Counted from the stretch's first letter, positions 51,399-60,761 are shown. The stretch: DNA of 64,000 bases from Mycolicibacterium sediminis (GCF_010731735.1 NZ_AP022588.1:3286001-3350000), one strand, 5' to 3'. Numbers and translations: made by a program. Notes: generated by a model not told the origin, from the letters alone.

Positions 51399-52454
51399 CT
51401 AGATGGTCGAGTTGTCGATCACGAAGCGGTAGCGCACGTCGCTCGCGAGCATCCGCTCGTAGGCCTCGTTCACGTAGGACGCGTCGATGACCTCGATCTC
51501 CGGGGTGACGTCGTGCTCGGCGCAGAAGTCCAGCATCTCCTGGGTCTGCGCGATGCCGCCGATCAACGAACCCGAGAGGCTCCGGCGTCCGAAGATCAAT
51601 GCGCCCGCGGGCACCGGCATCGGCTTCTCGGGCATGCCGAGTTCGACGAGCGTGCCGTCGAGCTTCAGCAGACCGAGGTAGTCGGACATGTCGAGGTTCG
51701 CCGACACGGTGTTGATGATGAGGTCGAACGATCCGCGCAGCTTCTTGAAGGTGTCGGTGTCGCTCGTCGCGTAGTACTCGGACGCGCCGAGGCGGAGGCC
51801 GTCCTCCATCTTCTTGAGCGACTGGCTCAGAACTGCGACCTCGGCGCCCAGCGCCTTGGCGATCTTGACCGCGAGGTGACCGAGGCCGCCGAGGCCGATC
51901 ACGGCGACGCGCTTGCCCGGGCCCGCGCCCCAGTGGCGCAGCGGCGAGTAGGTGGTGATGCCTGCGCACAGCAGCGGCGCGGCCTTGTCCAGCGGGATCG
52001 AATCCGGGATGCGCATGACGTAGTTCTCGTCGACGACGATGGCGTCGCTGTAGCCGCCCTGGGTGGGCTTGCCGTCGCGGCCGATCGCGTTGTAGGTGCC
52101 AATCATGCCGGGGTTGGTGCAGTACTGCTCCTCGCCCGACTTGCAGTTGTCGCACTCGCGGCAGGAGTCGACGAAACAGCCGACGCCGACGTGGTCGCCG
52201 ACGGCGTACTTGGTGACGTCGGAGCCCACCTCTGTGACGACGCCGGCGATCTCGTGGCCGGGGACGATCGGGTAGGTGACGTCGCCCCACTCACCGCTGA
52301 CGGTGTGAAGGTCGGAGTGGCAGATGCCGGCGAACTTGATGTCGATGGCCACCTCGGCCGGTCCGACGTCGCGGCGCTCGACGGTGGTGCGCGTCAAGGG
52401 TGCGTCGGAGCCCCAGGGGGCGGTGGCGGCGTATGCGTTAACGGTCGTGGTCAT
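51399..52454 (-). CDS. adhC: NADP-dependent zinc alcohol dehydrogenase AdhC
   Basis: Medium-chain alcohol/aldehyde dehydrogenase of 351 residues, very like M. tuberculosis AdhC (Rv3045) by eye. Zinc ligands lie in [16 protein letters not shown] and PGHEIAG; structural zinc in [15 protein letters not shown]; cofactor motif [11 protein letters not shown]. The segment [17 protein letters not shown] is nearly identical to the M. tuberculosis one as I remember it. ATG 52454 (MTTTVNAY) fits the homologue; upstream starts would add 35 residues without family support. It marks the end of the block syntenic with Rv3045-Rv3063. Confidence 0.92.
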   Translation of the reverse strand: MTTTVNAYAATAPWGSDAPLTRTTVERRDVGPAEVAIDIKFAGICHSDLHTVSGEWGDVTYPIVPGHEIAGVVTEVGSDVTKYAVGDHVGVGCFVDSCRECDNCKSGEEQYCTNPGMIGTYNAIGRDGKPTQGGYSDAIVVDENYVMRIPDSIPLDKAAPLLCAGITTYSPLRHWGAGPGKRVAVIGLGGLGHLAVKIAKALGAEVAVLSQSLKKMEDGLRLGASEYYATSDTDTFKKLRGSFDLIINTVSANLDMSDYLGLLKLDGTLVELGMPEKPMPVPAGALIFGRRSLSGSLIGGIAQTQEMLDFCAEHDVTPEIEVIDASYVNEAYERMLASDVRYRFVIDNSTI

Positions 52455-52630
52455 GTCTTCTACGTGCCTCTTCGCTTCCATCTTCAAACGGGATCTTCGC
52501 CACACTGTTAGCGAAGGTAATGAAATAGGGCGCAGCATCGAGCCCCGTACGTCTTTCAACGGCAGGTTGCAGGCGTTTTAGTCCCGCAACCACATTCTCG
52601 CTCGTTCCTGCTGGTCGCGCGCGTCGGCGG

Positions 52631-52906
52631 CTACAAACCGGGCGCGCGCAGCGACGCGTTGAAACTCAGCTTCTCGTACGACACGAGTCCCGCCACGGTG
52701 TACGGATCGGCGGCGATGAGGTCGTCTGCGGTGTCAGAATCGACGTCACCGGTGATCAGGACGCCGCCGGTGCCCGTCTCCCGGCGCCCGGCGAGGATCA
52801 GCCGTCCCGCCGCGATCTCTTCTCCGATCCAGGCGACGTGCGCCGGCCGCGTCTGATCGACGACGTCGAGGGGCTGTAGATAGGTCAGCACGAGAGCGTG
52901 GAACAC
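52631..52906 (-). CDS. YciI-like protein
   Basis: Small ferredoxin-like-fold protein of 91 residues of the YciI family. It has an N-terminal MFHALVLTYLQPLDVVDQTRPAHVAWI with the family's conserved His-containing helix, and a central GRLILAGRRETGTGGVLI strand-loop with catalytic-type residues (regions at about 1-27 and 34-51). Family members are small lyases or muconolactone-isomerase-like proteins, mostly unassigned. It is divergent from the carboxylase cluster, whose operator region begins within 45 bp, so it could share that regulation. Confidence 0.82.
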   Translation of the reverse strand: MFHALVLTYLQPLDVVDQTRPAHVAWIGEEIAAGRLILAGRRETGTGGVLITGDVDSDTADDLIAADPYTVAGLVSYEKLSFNASLRAPGL

Positions 52907-52946
52907 ACCGCCACGCTAGCCCGGCACCACGAACCCGACCGAATAC

Positions 52947-52960
52947 CTGTCACATGACAG
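52947..52960. promoter_or_regulatory. TetR-type operator CTGTCA-N2-TGACAG, copy 1
   Basis: CTGTCACATGACAG is a perfect 6-bp inverted repeat with 2-bp spacing. It lies 138 bp before the first DUF1989 gene and 41 bp upstream of the YciI-like gene. Matching sites recur at 53042, 60668 and 60762. Confidence 0.65.
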
Positions 52961-53000
52961 ACACACCCGTCGCGCGTTGTTAACGAGGCCCCCGGGATCG

Positions 53001-53016
53001 GTTACACGCGGGCAAC
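53001..53016 (+). promoter_or_regulatory. Possible GlnR site
   Basis: GTTAC-N6-GCAAC fits the loose actinobacterial GlnR half-site arrangement GTnAC-N6-GnAAC. A second one, GTTAC-N6-GACAC, is upstream of the ABC transporter gene (60721-60736). Nitrogen control would make sense for an operon releasing ammonia, but the motif is short. Confidence 0.35.
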
Positions 53017-53041
53017 CACGAAGGCCCGGGAAACCCGAAAA

Positions 53042-53055
53042 CTATCGAGTGACAG
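53042..53055. promoter_or_regulatory. TetR-type operator, copy 2 (imperfect)
   Basis: CTATCGAGTGACAG matches 12 of 14 positions of CTGTCA-N2-TGACAG. It ends 29 bp before the GTG of the first DUF1989 gene, close to the expected promoter. Confidence 0.5.
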
Positions 53056-53084
53056 AAATCGATTGCACGGGAAGCGGAGGTGTC

Positions 53085-53951
53085 GTGACCAGCGATGTGA
53101 CCAGCCAGTCGGCGACCGCCACCACGGCGGGCGCCAAGGCTCATGCGCGCGCTCAGCACGGACTCGTCGCCGACGAGATGCGGCACGTGCCCGCGACGAC
53201 GAGCCCGACCGTGCCGCCCGGTGTCCCGAGTGACGTGCTCACGTGGTCGGAAACGATTGCCGCAGGCGGCTATTCGACGGCCGTGCTGGCCCGCGGCACT
53301 CGAATTCGACTGACCGACGTCGACGGTGACGCCTGCGCCCACCTGATGCTGCACCGCGCCGACGCACCCCACGAACGGCTCAACGTCGCCGACACGGTCA
53401 AGGTCCCGTGGCAGGCGTACCTCGGCGCCGGACATCCGCTGCTCAGCGGCTTCGGCCGCGTGCTGGCGACCGTCGTGGCCGACACCTCCACCGCGCACGA
53501 CGCCCTCGCCGGCACCACCACCCGGTCGGGCAACGAGGCCAGGTACGGCGCCGCGGAGCCGGAGTCACCCGCACCGGCGGGACGCGAACTCCTCCTGCTG
53601 GGCGCGCTCAAGCACGGCCTGGGACGACGCGACCTCCCCGGGACGGTGTCCTTCTTCAAGGGCGTCCGCGTCGACGCCGACGGGGCCCTGCGCTGGACCG
53701 GGTCCGCCGGACCGGGTGGCACGGTCGACCTCCTCCTGCACGTCGACGCCGTCGTCCTGCTCGCGAACACCGCCCACCCCCTGGATCCGCGACCGGAGTT
53801 CACCTGCTCACCGCTGCGGGTCCACGCCTGGCCCGCCCCCGCGGACCTCGACCAGCTGATTGCGGGTGACCTCGTCGGTCCGCTCGGGCCCGAACACCTT
53901 CAGGCCGTGGCGAACACCGACGCCGACCTCGCGGCCCGGGGCGCACTGTGA
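53085..53951 (+). CDS. DUF1989 protein, urea-carboxylase-associated 1 / carboxyguanidine deiminase subunit
   Basis: Protein of 288 residues of the DUF1989 family, formerly 'urea amidolyase-associated protein UAAP1'. Conserved segments include RIRLTDVDGDACAHLMLHRADAPHERLN and GTVSFFKGVRVDADG (the first at about residues 73-100). Pairs of such proteins have been shown to form the carboxyguanidine deiminase (CgdAB) that converts carboxyguanidine to allophanate. The frame is open upstream; GTG 53085 has GGAGG just before. It overlaps the second DUF1989 gene by 4 bp and opens a four-gene operon. Confidence 0.85.
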   Translation: MTSDVTSQSATATTAGAKAHARAQHGLVADEMRHVPATTSPTVPPGVPSDVLTWSETIAAGGYSTAVLARGTRIRLTDVDGDACAHLMLHRADAPHERLNVADTVKVPWQAYLGAGHPLLSGFGRVLATVVADTSTAHDALAGTTTRSGNEARYGAAEPESPAPAGRELLLLGALKHGLGRRDLPGTVSFFKGVRVDADGALRWTGSAGPGGTVDLLLHVDAVVLLANTAHPLDPRPEFTCSPLRVHAWPAPADLDQLIAGDLVGPLGPEHLQAVANTDADLAARGAL

Positions 53952-54583
53952 CCGCGCTCGCCGAGGGGCCGGTGATGCTCGACGAGCACGTTGCCGCCCG
54001 CGCTCCGTGGTCGACCGTGGTGGTCGCCGGTGACGTGCTCACGATCGTCGACCTGCACGGCAACCAGGCGGTGGACTGCCTGCTCTACGCCGCGGCCGAC
54101 ACCTCGGTGCGCTACTCCGCGCAGGAGACGATCGCGCGGCAGGGCCGGATCGCGCTCACCACGGGCTCGGTGCTGCGTGCCGACACCGGCGAGGCGCTGA
54201 TGACCGTCGTCGACGACGAGGTCGGCGTGCACGACACGCTCGGCGGCGCCTGCTCGAAGGAGTCGAACACGCTGCGCTACGGCCAGCACACCCGCGCTCA
54301 GCACGGCTGCATGGAGAACTTCCTCATCGAGGGTGCGAGACACGGTCTCGGCGCGCGCGACCTCGCGAGCAACATCAACTGGTTCATGAACGTCCCTGTC
54401 GACCCCGACGGCGCGCTCGGCATCGTCGACGGACTGTCCGGCCCCGGCAAGCGCGTCGCCCTGCGGGCCGACGTCGACACCCTGGTGCTGGTGTCGAACT
54501 GTCCACAGATCAACAACCCGTGCAACGCCTTCGATCCCACCCCCGTGCGCATGATCGTGACCCGACCGGGCGCGCCCACGTGA
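53948..54583 (+). CDS. DUF1989 protein, urea-carboxylase-associated 2 / carboxyguanidine deiminase subunit
   Basis: Second DUF1989 protein, 211 residues, formerly UAAP2. It has VLTIVDLHGNQAVDCLLY, the cysteine-containing GGACSKESNTLRYG, HGCMENFLIEGARHGLG and the C-terminal NPCNAFDPTPVRMIV. Conserved Cys residues suit a metal-dependent deiminase. It would form a heteromer with the preceding protein. GTG start overlapping the previous stop by 4 bp, and it overlaps the carboxylase start by 4 bp, so the subunits are strictly coupled. Confidence 0.86.
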   Translation: MTALAEGPVMLDEHVAARAPWSTVVVAGDVLTIVDLHGNQAVDCLLYAAADTSVRYSAQETIARQGRIALTTGSVLRADTGEALMTVVDDEVGVHDTLGGACSKESNTLRYGQHTRAQHGCMENFLIEGARHGLGARDLASNINWFMNVPVDPDGALGIVDGLSGPGKRVALRADVDTLVLVSNCPQINNPCNAFDPTPVRMIVTRPGAPT

Positions 54584-57500
54584 CCGCGACGGTGCTCGTC
54601 GCCAACCGCGGCGAGATCGCCGTGCGGTTGGTGCGCGCCGCCCACGTGCTGGGGTTGCGGACGGTGGCGGTGTTCTCCGACGCCGACCGCGGCGCACCCC
54701 ACGTCCGCCTCGCCGACGACGCCGTCCGGCTGGGTCCGGCCGCACCGAGCGAGAGCTACCTGCGCGCCGACGCCATCGTCGAGGCCGCCCTCGCGACCGG
54801 TGCCGACATGATCCACCCCGGCTACGGATTCCTCTCCGAGGACGCCGATTTCGCCGAGGCCGTCGAGCGCGCCGGCCTGACCTTCGTCGGTCCGACCGCA
54901 CACCAGCTCCGCGTGTTCGGCACCAAGCACACCGCCCGCGCGGCGGCGATCGCCGCGGGCGTCCCGGTGTTCGCGGGTTCGGACCTGCTCGACGGCGCCG
55001 ACGACGCCGTCGCCGCAGCGCACCTCATCGGCTATCCCGTGATGCTCAAGGCCACCGGCGGCGGCGGCGGCATCGGCATGCAGGTCTGCCGCTCGGCCGA
55101 CGACCTGCGCGCCGCCTTCGACCGCGTCACGCGCCTCGCCGAGCGCAGTTTCGGTTCCGCCGGGGTGTTCGTCGAACGATTCGTCGAACGAGCCCGCCAC
55201 GTCGAGGTGCAGATCTTCGGCGACGGGACCGGCCGCGTCGTCTCGCTCGGCGACCGCGACTGCTCACTGCAGCGCCGCAACCAGAAGGTGATCGAGGAAG
55301 CACCTGCACCCGCACTGCCCGACGGCGTTCGCGCGCAGCTGCATTCGTCGTCGCGCGCGCTGGCGGAGTCGGTCGCCTACCGTTCCGCGGGCACCGTCGA
55401 GTTCGTGTACGACGCGCGTCGCGGCGAGGCGTCGTTCCTGGAGGTCAACGCGCGGCTGCAGGTCGAGCACCCGGTGACCGAGGCCGTGACCGGCGTCGAC
55501 CTCGCGGGCTGGATGTTCCGGCTCGCCTGCGGCGAGAGCGACCTGCTGGCCGGCCATCCCGGCGGTGCGGTCCCCGTCGTCGGCCACGCCGTCGAAGCTC
55601 GGATCTACGCCGAGGACCCGTCCCGCGACTACCGGCCGAGCACCGGCACGCTCACGGCGGTGACGTTACCGTCGGGCGACGCGGTGCGCGTCGACACGTG
55701 GGTGGAGGAGGGCACCGAGGTATCGGCGTCCTATGATCCGCTGCTCGCCAAGGTGATCACCGTGGGCGCCGACCGAGACGGGGCACTGGACGCCCTGGGT
55801 GACGCCCTGGACGAAACGGTGCTGCAGGGCATCGAGGTGAACGTCGGAATGCTGCGCGCCGCCATGAATCTGCCCGACGTGCGCGCGGTGACGCACAGCA
55901 CGGCCACCCTCGCCGACGTCGTCGACCCGCGGCCGCGGATCACCGTGGAACGCCCCGGTCTGCTCACGACCGTCCAGGATTGGCCCGGCCGTATCGGCAT
56001 GTGGGACGTCGGCGTCCCCCCCAGCGGGCCGATGGACGATCTGTCGTTCCGGCTCGGCAACCGTGCGCTGGGCAACCGCGAGGGCTCGCCGGGTCTGGAG
56101 TGCACGGCGTCGGGACCCTCGCTGCGCGTGACGCATCCGACCACGTTCTGCATCACCGGGGCTGACTGCGTCGTCACGGTGGACGGTGCGCCCGTGCCGA
56201 TGTGGGAACCCATCGACGTCCCCGCGGGTGGACTGCTCGACGTCGGAGCCGCCGAGACGTCGGGCCTGCGGACCTACGTGCTGGTCGCGGGCGGCCTCGA
56301 CGTGCCGAAGTATCTCGGCAGCGCATCGACGTTCACCCTCGGGCGCTTCGGCGGCCACGGCGGCCGTCAGCTCGTGGTCGGCGATGTCCTGCGCGCCGCA
56401 ACGGATGTCGACGGGGGCCGCGCCGCCATCCCCGTCACGACGAGACCCGCGATGCCGTCGGAGTGGGAACTCGCCGTCACCGAGGGACCGCACGGCGCCC
56501 CGGAGTTCTTCACCCGCGCCGACGTGGAGACGCTCTACGACGCCCGCTACCGCGTGCACTTCAACTCCGCGCGCACCGGCGTGCGCCTCGAGGGTCCACG
56601 ACCCGAATGGGCGCGACCCGACGGCGGAGAGGCGGGGCTGCACCCCTCCAACATCCACGACACCGCGTACTCGGTGGGCGCGCTCGACTTCACCGGCGAC
56701 ACACCGATCCTGCTCGGACCCGACGGACCGAGCCTCGGCGGCTTCACCTGCCCGGTCACCGTCGTCGGATCCGACCGGTGGAAGCTCGGACAGCTGCGTC
56801 CCGGCGACACGGTGCGGTTCGTGCCGATCCGCGCCGCCGACGCGCCGTCACGCAGCACCCTCGAAACATCCCGCGCCGCATCGCCGTTCGTACCGCGTTC
56901 CGGTGGCGACGGCGACGACGGCGTACTCGGTCGTCGGTCGAGCGCGGGTGCACCCGACGTCACCTACCGGCGCAACGGCGACGACAACGTGCTGATCGAG
57001 TACGGCGACATGGTGCTCGACCTCGCGCTGCGCGCCCGCGTGCACGCCCTGCACCAGCGGCTGCGTTCGGCGCTCGTCGACGGAACGGTCATGGGCATCC
57101 TCGATCTGACGCCCGGCATCCGCTCGCTGCAGGTGCACGTCGACCCGGACCGGTTGCCGATCCACCGGCTGCTCGGCCTGCTGTCGGACCTGGAGGACGA
57201 GCTTCCGGCCACGTCCGAATTGGTGGTCCCGAGCCGCTCGGTCCGGCTCCCGCTGTCCTGGGACGACCCGGCGACGCGCGAGGCCATCGCGCGGTACACC
57301 TCGGGCGTGCGCGACGACGCCCCGTGGTGCCCGTCGAACATCGAATTCATCCGGCGCATCAACGGTCTGGAGTCGCAGGCGGACGTGATGGACGTCGTGT
57401 TCGCCGCCGAGTACCTGACCCTCGGACTCGGGGACGTCTACCTCGGCGCCCCGGTGGCCACCCCGCTCGATCCGCGGCACCGCCTGGTCACCACCAAGTA

Positions 57501-58215
57501 CAACCCGGCCCGCACGTGGACCGCGGAGAACTCGGTGGGGATCGGTGGCGCCTACCTGTGCATCTACGGCATGGAGGGGCCCGGCGGCTATCAGTTCGTC
57601 GGCCGCACCACTCAGGTATGGAGCCGCTACCGGCACAGCCCGCCGTTCGAGCCCGGGACGCCGTGGCTGCTGCGCTTCTTCGACCGCATCTCCTGGTACC
57701 CCGTGTCGGCCGAGGAGTTGCTGGACCTGCGAGCCGATCTCGCGGCGGGCCGGGGGTCGGTGGACGTCACCGACGGCACCTTCTCACTGGCCGACCACGA
57801 ACGGTTCCTGGCCGCGAACGCGACGTCGATCGCGGAGTTCCGCGCTCGGCAGGGCGCGGCGTTCGGTGCCGAGCGTGCCGCCTGGGCCGCGGCAGGCGAG
57901 TTCGATCGCGCCGAACGTGCTCAGGCGCAGGCTGTTCCGATGACGTCCGACCTCGAACTCCGTGACGGTGAGCAGCGGGTGGACGCGCCGTTCGCGTCCA
58001 GCGTCTGGCGCGTCGACGTGGAGGTGGGCGACGACGTCGTGGCCGGGCAGCCACTGCTGGCATTGGAGGCCATGAAGATGGAGACCGTGCTGACCGCCCC
58101 GGCCGACGGCACGGTGGCGCGGGTCCTGGTCCGGGCGGGCAACCAGGTCGACCCGGGGGCGCCGCTGGTGGTCGTCGGACCGCCCACCGCCGAGGTCACC
58201 GGGATCCCCGCGTGA
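54580..58215 (+). CDS. Guanidine/urea carboxylase (biotin-dependent)
   Basis: Biotin enzyme of 1211 residues. A biotin carboxylase (1-450) has ANRGEIAVRLVRAA, the ATP-grasp glycine loop KATGGGGGIGMQ and EVNARLQVEHPVTE. The AHS2/KipA carboxyltransferase half lies at about 453-757, AHS1/KipI at about 800-1045, and a C-terminal biotinyl domain has EAMKM with Lys1166 biotinylated. Enzymes of this type encoded with DUF1989 pairs have been reclassified as guanidine carboxylases; urea is a poorer substrate. It forms carboxyguanidine (or allophanate from urea) using ATP and bicarbonate. Which substrate is preferred here I cannot decide from sequence. Confidence 0.92.
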   Translation: MTATVLVANRGEIAVRLVRAAHVLGLRTVAVFSDADRGAPHVRLADDAVRLGPAAPSESYLRADAIVEAALATGADMIHPGYGFLSEDADFAEAVERAGLTFVGPTAHQLRVFGTKHTARAAAIAAGVPVFAGSDLLDGADDAVAAAHLIGYPVMLKATGGGGGIGMQVCRSADDLRAAFDRVTRLAERSFGSAGVFVERFVERARHVEVQIFGDGTGRVVSLGDRDCSLQRRNQKVIEEAPAPALPDGVRAQLHSSSRALAESVAYRSAGTVEFVYDARRGEASFLEVNARLQVEHPVTEAVTGVDLAGWMFRLACGESDLLAGHPGGAVPVVGHAVEARIYAEDPSRDYRPSTGTLTAVTLPSGDAVRVDTWVEEGTEVSASYDPLLAKVITVGADRDGALDALGDALDETVLQGIEVNVGMLRAAMNLPDVRAVTHSTATLADVVDPRPRITVERPGLLTTVQDWPGRIGMWDVGVPPSGPMDDLSFRLGNRALGNREGSPGLECTASGPSLRVTHPTTFCITGADCVVTVDGAPVPMWEPIDVPAGGLLDVGAAETSGLRTYVLVAGGLDVPKYLGSASTFTLGRFGGHGGRQLVVGDVLRAATDVDGGRAAIPVTTRPAMPSEWELAVTEGPHGAPEFFTRADVETLYDARYRVHFNSARTGVRLEGPRPEWARPDGGEAGLHPSNIHDTAYSVGALDFTGDTPILLGPDGPSLGGFTCPVTVVGSDRWKLGQLRPGDTVRFVPIRAADAPSRSTLETSRAASPFVPRSGGDGDDGVLGRRSSAGAPDVTYRRNGDDNVLIEYGDMVLDLALRARVHALHQRLRSALVDGTVMGILDLTPGIRSLQVHVDPDRLPIHRLLGLLSDLEDELPATSELVVPSRSVRLPLSWDDPATREAIARYTSGVRDDAPWCPSNIEFIRRINGLESQADVMDVVFAAEYLTLGLGDVYLGAPVATPLDPRHRLVTTKYNPARTWTAENSVGIGGAYLCIYGMEGPGGYQFVGRTTQVWSRYRHSPPFEPGTPWLLRFFDRISWYPVSAEELLDLRADLAAGRGSVDVTDGTFSLADHERFLAANATSIAEFRARQGAAFGAERAAWAAAGEFDRAERAQAQAVPMTSDLELRDGEQRVDAPFASSVWRVDVEVGDDVVAGQPLLALEAMKMETVLTAPADGTVARVLVRAGNQVDPGAPLVVVGPPTAEVTGIPA

Positions 58216-59960
58216 GCGCCGTCGACCGGGTGCGCGCCACCTACGCCGCGATCGACGCTGCGGACCGGCCGGAGATCTGGATCTTCCTGCGTCCGTTGGC
58301 CGACGCGCTCGTCGACGCGCAGGCAGTCGACGCCGCGGTTGCCGCCGGCGAGCACCGTCCGCTCGCCGGACTGACGTCCGCGGTGAAGAACAACGTCGAC
58401 GTGGCAGGACTGCCCACCACCGCGGGCTGTCCCTCGTATGCCACGACGCCCGCGACCGCGGACGCCACCGCCGTCGATCGGCTGCGACGCGCGGGCGCGG
58501 TCGTCGTCGGCGCCACGAACCTCGACCAGTTCGCCACCGGTCTGGTGGGCACGCGTAGTCCCCATGGCGCCGTACGGGACGCCCGGCGTCCCGACCGCAT
58601 CTCCGGCGGATCCAGCGCGGGATCCGCCGTGGCCGTAGCGCTCGGCCTCGTCGACGTCGCCATCGGGACCGACACCGCCGGATCGGGCCGCGTGCCCGCG
58701 GCACTGCAGGGCATCGTCGGCATCAAGCCGACGTACGGCGTCGTCTCCACCGACGGCGTCGTGCCCGCCTGCCGCTCGTACGACTGCGTGACGATCTTCG
58801 CGCGCGACCTGGACACCGCGGACGTGGCGATGGGAGTGATGGCCGGCGGCGCCGGCACCCGCCCGTTCCCTCCGACTGCGCCGCTGGCCGCGCCGGAGGT
58901 GCCGGTGGTCGCCGTCCCGCGCGACCTGCCCGCGCTCTCGGACACCTGGCGCGCCGCGTTCCGCACGGCCCGGGACAGGCTCGCCGACCGAGGAGCGACC
59001 CTGCGCGAGATCGACCTCGGCCCCTTCCTCGACGCCGCACGACTGCTCTACGACGGTGGACTGGTGGCCGAGAGACACGATGCCGTGGGCGAATTCGTCG
59101 ACGGGCACCGCGACGACGTCGACCCGACGGTGGGTTCGATCATCGCGGCCGCAGGGGCGGTGTCCGCGACCACGCTGCTTCGCGATCGCCGCAGGCTCGC
59201 CGATCTCGCGGCCATCGCGCTCGCCCAACTCGACGGCTGCGACGCACTGCTGATCCCGACCACCACGGGACACCCCACCATCGCCGAGGTCGACGCCGAC
59301 CCCATCGCCGCGAACTCCCGGCTCGGCGTCTACACCAACTTCTGCAACCTGATGGACCTCTGCGCGGTCGCCGTGCCGTCGAGCACCGCAGGCGACGACC
59401 AGTTCGGGGTGACGGTGGTGGCGCGCTCCGGAGCCGACGCCGTCGCGCTCGACGTCGCACGGCTGGTCACGGAACCCGTGCCGTCCGTGGCCGCGCCGGG
59501 GGCTGCGAGTGCCGCCGCCCCGCCCGCACCCTGGCCCACGCGCGCAGGCCATTCCGCGACCCTACTGATGGTGGTCGGGGCGCACCTGCGTGGTCAACCG
59601 CTGGCGTGGCAGCTCACCGATCGCGGCGCCCGATGGGTCGGGCCGGCACGCACCGCGCCCCTGTACCGGTTCGCCCGGCTCGACACGGCGCCACCCAAGC
59701 CGGGACTGATGCGGGTCGGGCCCGAGGACGGCACGTCGATCGGCGGCGAACTGTGGCTGGTCGGCACCGCAATGCTGGGCGAGTTCCTGGCCGCACTACC
59801 GTCCCCGATGGCACTGGGCCGGGTGACGCTCGAGGACGGCTCGGAGGTGGTCGGGTTCGGCTGCGCCCTCGACGCCTGGCGCGACGGGGCCGACATCTCG
59901 CACTTCGGGGACTGGCCCGCCTACCTGGCGGATCAGGCGTCGGACGCCTCGCGGGTGTAG
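58212..59960 (+). CDS. atzF: Allophanate hydrolase (AtzF-like)
   Basis: Amidase-signature enzyme of 582 residues that hydrolyses allophanate to ammonia and CO2. The Ser-cisSer-Lys triad is visible: Lys59 in TSAVKNNVDVAG, the cis-Ser in GGSSAGS (about 132-138) and the nucleophile Ser158 in TDTAGSGRVPA. A C-terminal domain (about 450-582) with GAHLRGQPLAWQL and GSEVVGFGCALDAW corresponds to the AtzF/DUR1 C-terminal domain. It overlaps the carboxylase stop by 4 bp and the convergent TetR gene by 28 bp. Last step of the operon's pathway. Confidence 0.92.
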   Translation: MSAVDRVRATYAAIDAADRPEIWIFLRPLADALVDAQAVDAAVAAGEHRPLAGLTSAVKNNVDVAGLPTTAGCPSYATTPATADATAVDRLRRAGAVVVGATNLDQFATGLVGTRSPHGAVRDARRPDRISGGSSAGSAVAVALGLVDVAIGTDTAGSGRVPAALQGIVGIKPTYGVVSTDGVVPACRSYDCVTIFARDLDTADVAMGVMAGGAGTRPFPPTAPLAAPEVPVVAVPRDLPALSDTWRAAFRTARDRLADRGATLREIDLGPFLDAARLLYDGGLVAERHDAVGEFVDGHRDDVDPTVGSIIAAAGAVSATTLLRDRRRLADLAAIALAQLDGCDALLIPTTTGHPTIAEVDADPIAANSRLGVYTNFCNLMDLCAVAVPSSTAGDDQFGVTVVARSGADAVALDVARLVTEPVPSVAAPGAASAAAPPAPWPTRAGHSATLLMVVGAHLRGQPLAWQLTDRGARWVGPARTAPLYRFARLDTAPPKPGLMRVGPEDGTSIGGELWLVGTAMLGEFLAALPSPMALGRVTLEDGSEVVGFGCALDAWRDGADISHFGDWPAYLADQASDASRV

Positions 59961-60619
59961 CGCTCCACCTCGCGCAGGCTGCGCTCCCGCAGCGCGGGGG
60001 TGACGTCGTCGGGGATGCCGAGCACCCGCAGGCATGCGTCGGCCACGTGGATGGGCAACTCCGCGCGTTCGGGGCCGTTCGGCGCCGTCCACATGTTCAC
60101 CAACGACTCGACGAGGCGGAACGGAAGATCCGCGGCCGCCTGATGCACGCCCGTCTGGTCGACCACCGCGCTGCTCAGCGCGAGGTAGTGCAGACGCAGG
60201 CGCTCACGGTCCGACCAGAAGGGCTCCAGTCCGGCGTCGCGCAGTTCCGGGAGCAGGTACAGCGCGCCGAGGTTCCACTGACCCGACAGCAGCTGGTCGC
60301 CGTCGAAGGTCGCCAGCGCGTGCAGGTGCTCGGCGGCGGTCAGGGCCGGCTCCGCACCGAGCAGCGTAGGAATGAATGCCATTGTGGGAGTGACGGTCTG
60401 GCTCAACAGGGCGCAGAGGATGTCGTCCTTGGTCTTGAAGTAGTGGTAGAGCGACGCCTGTCGGACCCCGACCGATTCCGCGATCGACCGCGTCGACGTG
60501 CGGGTGTATCCCAGCGTGGTGAACAATTCGCCTGCGGCGTCGAGGATCTCGTCGCGTGCGGTCGTGCCCGGGCGCCGCTGGGTGTGCAGTCTGGGACGCC
60601 CGGCCCGGGTCAGCGACAT
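59933..60619 (-). CDS. TetR family regulator of the guanidine/urea cluster
   Basis: Repressor of 228 residues with the helix-turn-helix at about 43-65: TSTRSIAESVGVRQASLYHYF, followed by KTKDDILCALL. It lies between the catabolic operon and the ABC transporter operon. Palindromes CTGTCA-N2-TGACAG are found before both operons and in its own promoter region, so it probably represses all three. The inducer could be guanidine, carboxyguanidine or the transported compound. The start at 60619 follows a GGTGAATG-type context without a strong ribosome site. Confidence 0.86.
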   Translation of the reverse strand: MSLTRAGRPRLHTQRRPGTTARDEILDAAGELFTTLGYTRTSTRSIAESVGVRQASLYHYFKTKDDILCALLSQTVTPTMAFIPTLLGAEPALTAAEHLHALATFDGDQLLSGQWNLGALYLLPELRDAGLEPFWSDRERLRLHYLALSSAVVDQTGVHQAAADLPFRLVESLVNMWTAPNGPERAELPIHVADACLRVLGIPDDVTPALRERSLREVERYTREASDA

Positions 60620-60664
60620 TCACCCATCGTGGACCATCGACGCCCCGATGGGAAAGCTCCCTCC

Positions 60665-60684
60665 TTTCTGTCACACGACAGAAA
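60665..60684. promoter_or_regulatory. TetR-type operator, copy 3 (extended palindrome)
   Basis: TTTCTGTC-ACAC-GACAGAAA has perfect 8-bp arms; its core CTGTCACACGACAG matches 13 of 14 positions of CTGTCA-N2-TGACAG. It is 46 bp upstream of the TetR start. Confidence 0.65.
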
Positions 60685-60720
60685 CGCGCGATACGCATCG
60701 GTTACGTGGGTCGTCAATTG

Positions 60721-60736
60721 GTTACGCCAGCGACAC
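60721..60736 (+). promoter_or_regulatory. Possible GlnR site upstream of ABC transporter
   Basis: GTTAC-N6-GACAC resembles the GlnR consensus GTnAC-N6-GaAAC. It mirrors the site at 53001 before the catabolic operon. Another isolated GTTAC occurs at 60701. Confidence 0.35.
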
Positions 60737-60761
60737 CCACCGCGCCGTCGCCCCGGGAAAA

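Noticed and set aside
52907..53084. Guanidine (ykkC) riboswitch before the carboxylase operon
   Set aside because: The conserved guanidine-I loops were not recognisable; two TetR-type palindromes occupy the region. A covariance-model search would settle it.
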